A stretch of DNA of 64,000 bases, from contig NZ_CP128540.1 in NCBI RefSeq assembly GCF_021283545.2, positions 3,135,501 through 3,199,500 on the forward strand, read 5' to 3'. This document shows positions 58,400 through 64,000 of the stretch, piece by piece (within the stretch, counting starts at the first letter, position 1; each line of letters starts with the position of its first letter). The notes under the pieces are model-generated. The model was not told the origin of the DNA, did no database searches, and was given only the letters and a program-made list of their open reading frames with translations. Made by a program: the position numbers and the translations under genes. Source of the DNA: Pseudomonas alloputida. Its GTDB lineage: Bacteria > Pseudomonadota > Gammaproteobacteria > Pseudomonadales > Pseudomonadaceae.

Positions 58400-59065
58400 T
58401 TACACGGTCCCGTCCAACCCCATTTGCCAGAAATCCGCCTCCAGGCTGGAGGCCTGGCCAAAAATCCCTGCCAGTTCGGCGAACCGCTGCTCGGTCATGC
58501 TGCGCGCGGCCAGTTCATCCAGGTGCTTGCGCGCTGCTGCGGCCACCCCTTGGTAGCCCTCCCCGGCATACTCGCCAATCCACTCGCGGTAGGGGTGATT
58601 GCTCAAGTCGCCAATGCGCTCGGCCAGGGTCCGGCCGATTTCGGCATAGCCGATCACGCAAGGTGCCAGTGCCACATGCAGCTCCAGCAGATCGCCCGCT
58701 GCGCCGCAGTCCAGCACATAACGGGTGTATGCCACCGTGGCCTGATGCTCTGGCGCGGCCTCGATGTCTGCCTGGGTCAAGCCCCAGCGCGCGCACAGTC
58801 GCAAGTGCAGCTCGGTTTCATCCAGGATCGCCGACAGCCCGGCCTGCGCCGCACGAATGTCGGCCGGGCGGCGGCTTTTGTAGGCGGCCAACGCCCAGGC
58901 GCGGGCGAACTGGATCAGGAACAGGTAATCCTGCACAAGGTAGGTACGGAACGCTTCCTCGCTCAGCGTGCCTGCGCCCATCTGCCGCACGAAGTCATGG
59001 TCTACGTAGCGGTTCCATTGTGGCGTGGCAGCGGCCTTGAGGCGCTCGAAGATATCCATGCTCAT
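58400..59065 (-). CDS. tenA: TenA-family thiaminase II, cysteine type
   Basis: 221 aa. The catalytic Cys136 is in LAPCVIGYAEIG, Asp46 in YLVQDYLFL, and a late Glu in SSLEADFW; all are active-site residues of the TenA_C class. It hydrolyses aminopyrimidine analogues of thiamine to recover hydroxymethylpyrimidine. The start overlaps the second tenA stop by 4 bp. It follows a TPP riboswitch through the upstream gene. Confidence 0.93.
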   Translation of the reverse strand: MSMDIFERLKAAATPQWNRYVDHDFVRQMGAGTLSEEAFRTYLVQDYLFLIQFARAWALAAYKSRRPADIRAAQAGLSAILDETELHLRLCARWGLTQADIEAAPEHQATVAYTRYVLDCGAAGDLLELHVALAPCVIGYAEIGRTLAERIGDLSNHPYREWIGEYAGEGYQGVAAAARKHLDELAARSMTEQRFAELAGIFGQASSLEADFWQMGLDGTV

Positions 59066-59709
59066 TTGCCCTCCGGGTACACAGCATCGAAGAAAGCCAG
59101 CTCCAGCGCCACGGTGCGCTGGTAGAAGTCACTTGCCAAAGCGGCCTCCTGCGGGCCGACGCGGTCCAGTTCGGCCTGCAGGAAAGCGACGAATGCCTGG
59201 AATGCCGGGTTGTCATGCAGGGTAATCCACTCGGCATGGACGAAGTTGTCCGGCATCGGTTTCGGCGCCTTGAGCGCCCAGTCCAGGTACAGGCCTTCGG
59301 CAACGTTCAGCACCGCCAGTGCCGCTGCATAGGAACGGGTGGCTGCCGCTTCGCGCATGATCGCCTTGAAACCTGCGGTAGGCGCGGTATCGGCCGGTTC
59401 ACTGCGTTGCGCCGGGCGGACACCCAAGGCCTCGAAGGCACGCAGGAAGTAAGTGTTCTCGTCACTGGAGATCATCCCGGCAAAACGGCCGAAGCGCAGG
59501 CGGGCTTCAAACGTGTCAGCGGTGGCGATGGCCGCGCCCAGCAGGGTCAGGAAGCTGTCGAGGAAACGGTGGTCCTGGACCAGGTAGTCGACCATGATCG
59601 GGTCAGGCAGGCTGCCGTCGCACAATCGGGTCACGAAACGGTGGCCAACGGCCGCCGACCAGGTCGGCTCGCTCTGGCGGCGCAGGGACTGGCTGAAACG
59701 TTCGGTCAT
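59062..59709 (-). CDS. TenA-like protein, TenA_E type (no catalytic Cys)
   Basis: 215 aa from MTERFSQSLR, with AAGGA upstream; the longer frame runs through the riboswitch. The all-helical TenA fold is clear (YLVQDHRFLDSF, LRFGRFAGMISSDENTYF). At the position of the catalytic Cys the sequence is NVAEGLYLDWA, so Glu replaces Cys, which defines the TenA_E class. This class probably handles a related pyrimidine such as a formyl-aminopyrimidine derivative. It is the first gene behind the riboswitch and overlaps the cysteine-type tenA. Confidence 0.9.
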   Translation of the reverse strand: MTERFSQSLRRQSEPTWSAAVGHRFVTRLCDGSLPDPIMVDYLVQDHRFLDSFLTLLGAAIATADTFEARLRFGRFAGMISSDENTYFLRAFEALGVRPAQRSEPADTAPTAGFKAIMREAAATRSYAAALAVLNVAEGLYLDWALKAPKPMPDNFVHAEWITLHDNPAFQAFVAFLQAELDRVGPQEAALASDFYQRTVALELAFFDAVYPEGK

Positions 59710-59802
59710 GTTGCTGTCCTTGATGAGGGTGACAGCGAGACCTTGGCAATTGACATGGACTGGCCTCGCAGTGAGGCCGGCAAAAAGGCAGGTTACAAGC
59801 CC

Positions 59803-59900
59803 CATCCCTTCGCCGGCATGATCCGGATCAGGTTCGAAGGGTCACCGCGCTGTAGCGTTCAGCGGTTTCTCAGCCCATTGCCGGGCTCCCCTTGGTGGCG
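59803..59900 (-). ncRNA. TPP riboswitch (THI element)
   Basis: On the minus strand the THI-box parts appear in order: GGGGAGC, CTGAGA, ACCCTTCGAACCTGATC, then CGGATCATGCCGGCGAAGGGA. These are the P2/P3 pyrimidine sensor and P4/P5 pyrophosphate sensor of the TPP aptamer. It ends 94 bp before the tenA-like ATG, leaving room for an expression platform. Repression by TPP of the thiamine-salvage genes is expected. The rest of the gap to the multicopper oxidase (59901-60153) shows nothing clear. Confidence 0.95.
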
Positions 59901-60153
59901 CTCAGGTATACCCGAGGGCGCCGCGCCTGTCACTAGTCCAACTCCCCAAACTGTGGGCAATGGTGACCCGCTAATGGGTATCTGTCCCCATTCTTGACGC
60001 GCCATCTTTGAGTGCACGCCAGACGCCGCAAGGTTTTGTATGTCAAAGGATTACTGAAATATCTGTTGGCATAGCTGTTGCTGATGGCCATTTAACGGGC
60101 AAAACGCCATTGATGGCCTAAGGCCCTCAGGCCGCAAAAAGAGGCTTAAGCCA

Positions 60154-63549
<3,396 letters not shown>

Positions 63550-63604
63550 GTGCAAAGCGGGGCCGCCATGCGGCCCCCATCAGCCAACCCACGAGGACCG
63601 CATC

Positions 63605-64000
63605 ATGCCCGGCTCATGGCGATTCCTGCTGGTACTGGCGTTGTTCGCCGCCAGCATTCCGTTCTGGCCGTTGCAACCCCAACGAACGGTGGCCGAAGCA
63701 GCGGCCTCTCCCTGGGGGGCCAGCTATTTCCCCAACATCCCCCTGCTCACCCAGGATGGCGAAAAAGTGCATTTCTTCGACGACCTGATCAAGGACAAGG
63801 TGGTCGCCATCAACTTCATCTTTACCGGCTGCTCCGATTCCTGCCCAGTGGAAACTGCGCGCCTACGCCAGGTACAGAAAATCCTCGGTGACCGGGTCGG
63901 CAAAGACATCTTCCTCTACTCCATCAGCATCGATCCCTATAACGACACCCCCGCCACCCTCAAACGCTATGCCGAAAAGTTCGGCATCGGCCCAGGCTGG
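63605..64000 (+). CDS. SCO1/SenC-family copper chaperone (partial, runs off right edge)
   Basis: The first 132 aa are visible; GAGGA precedes the ATG. A single membrane-anchor or signal segment (FLLVLALFAASIPFW) is followed by the thioredoxin-like fold with the copper motif C-x3-C in FTGCSDSCPVE. It lies 55 bp after the multicopper oxidase, so it probably metallates that enzyme in the periplasm. The distal His ligand is outside the window. Confidence 0.92.
   Translation, partial: MPGSWRFLLVLALFAASIPFWPLQPQRTVAEAAASPWGASYFPNIPLLTQDGEKVHFFDDLIKDKVVAINFIFTGCSDSCPVETARLRQVQKILGDRVGKDIFLYSISIDPYNDTPATLKRYAEKFGIGPGW

Overview
The window looks like a chromosomal segment of a Pseudomonas of the putida group. 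It is high-GC and densely packed, with many 4-base ATGA overlaps, a P. putida-type REP pair, several ABC/LysR catabolic units, and an Anr-type regulator beside hsp20/usp genes. From memory, much of the gene order recalls P. putida KT2440; that was not checked. I saw no tRNA, rRNA, CRISPR, transposase, integrase or prophage genes.

Region 1 (1-7.7 kb) is a low-oxygen/stress island. It holds a tandem universal stress protein (cut by the left edge), a small lipoprotein, a CBS-domain protein, Hsp20, a degenerate flavoprotein related to hydrogenase gamma subunits, an FNR/Anr-like regulator with its cluster cysteines, a GNAT acetyltransferase, an erythromycin-esterase-family protein and a phosphoribosyltransferase followed by a decayed hydrolase gene. 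Seven matches to the Anr/FNR box TTGAT-N4-ATCAA lie in front of these genes.

Region 2 (7.7-25.1 kb) is an organosulfur-scavenging region. It has three sulfonate-type binding proteins without their own permeases, a LysR regulator, and an operon of an SfnB-like flavoprotein, a 2-hydroxyacid dehydrogenase, a class II aldolase and a complete peptide-type ABC importer. Two flavin monooxygenases (plus a 24-codon remnant of a third) and a 3-mercaptopropionate dioxygenase/rhodanese pair complete it.

Region 3 (25.3-33.0 kb) couples uptake to oxidation of a probable N-heterocycle. It encodes a Tsx-like outer-membrane channel, a THI5/SsuA-type ABC importer, a Rieske oxygenase, a TRZ/ATZ deaminase and a phthalate-dioxygenase-type reductase.

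Region 4 (33.1-51.6 kb) is a catabolic island. A roughly 12.5-kb leftward operon runs from an FAD monooxygenase through DUF1302, DUF1329, a YCF48-like protein, an MMPL exporter, an MFS transporter, a cupin, an FAA hydrolase and an epimerase to a cyclase. Beside it are a Rieske ferredoxin, an extradiol-type VOC dioxygenase, a LysR regulator, an FrsA-like C-C hydrolase, an amidohydrolase and a GlcG-like protein. Four 21-bp palindromes GGYATCG-N7-CGATRCC (LysR T-N11-A type; the one at 45.7 kb is the variant CCTATCG-N7-CGATAGG) precede its transcription units. Three of them are embedded in an identical 43-bp composite element, which is the strongest new signal in the window. Two genes here are damaged (DUF1302 by a nonsense codon, an SDR reduced to its tail).

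Region 5 (51.6-64 kb) has a YheO/DauR-type regulator with a eutB/eutC-like pair. Next comes a TPP-riboswitch-led thiamine-pyrimidine salvage set (two TenA types, a CytX/CodB-like permease, PucR, CodA). It ends with a large multicopper oxidase and a SCO1/SenC copper chaperone cut by the right edge.

All assignments come from reading the sequence; no database search was run.
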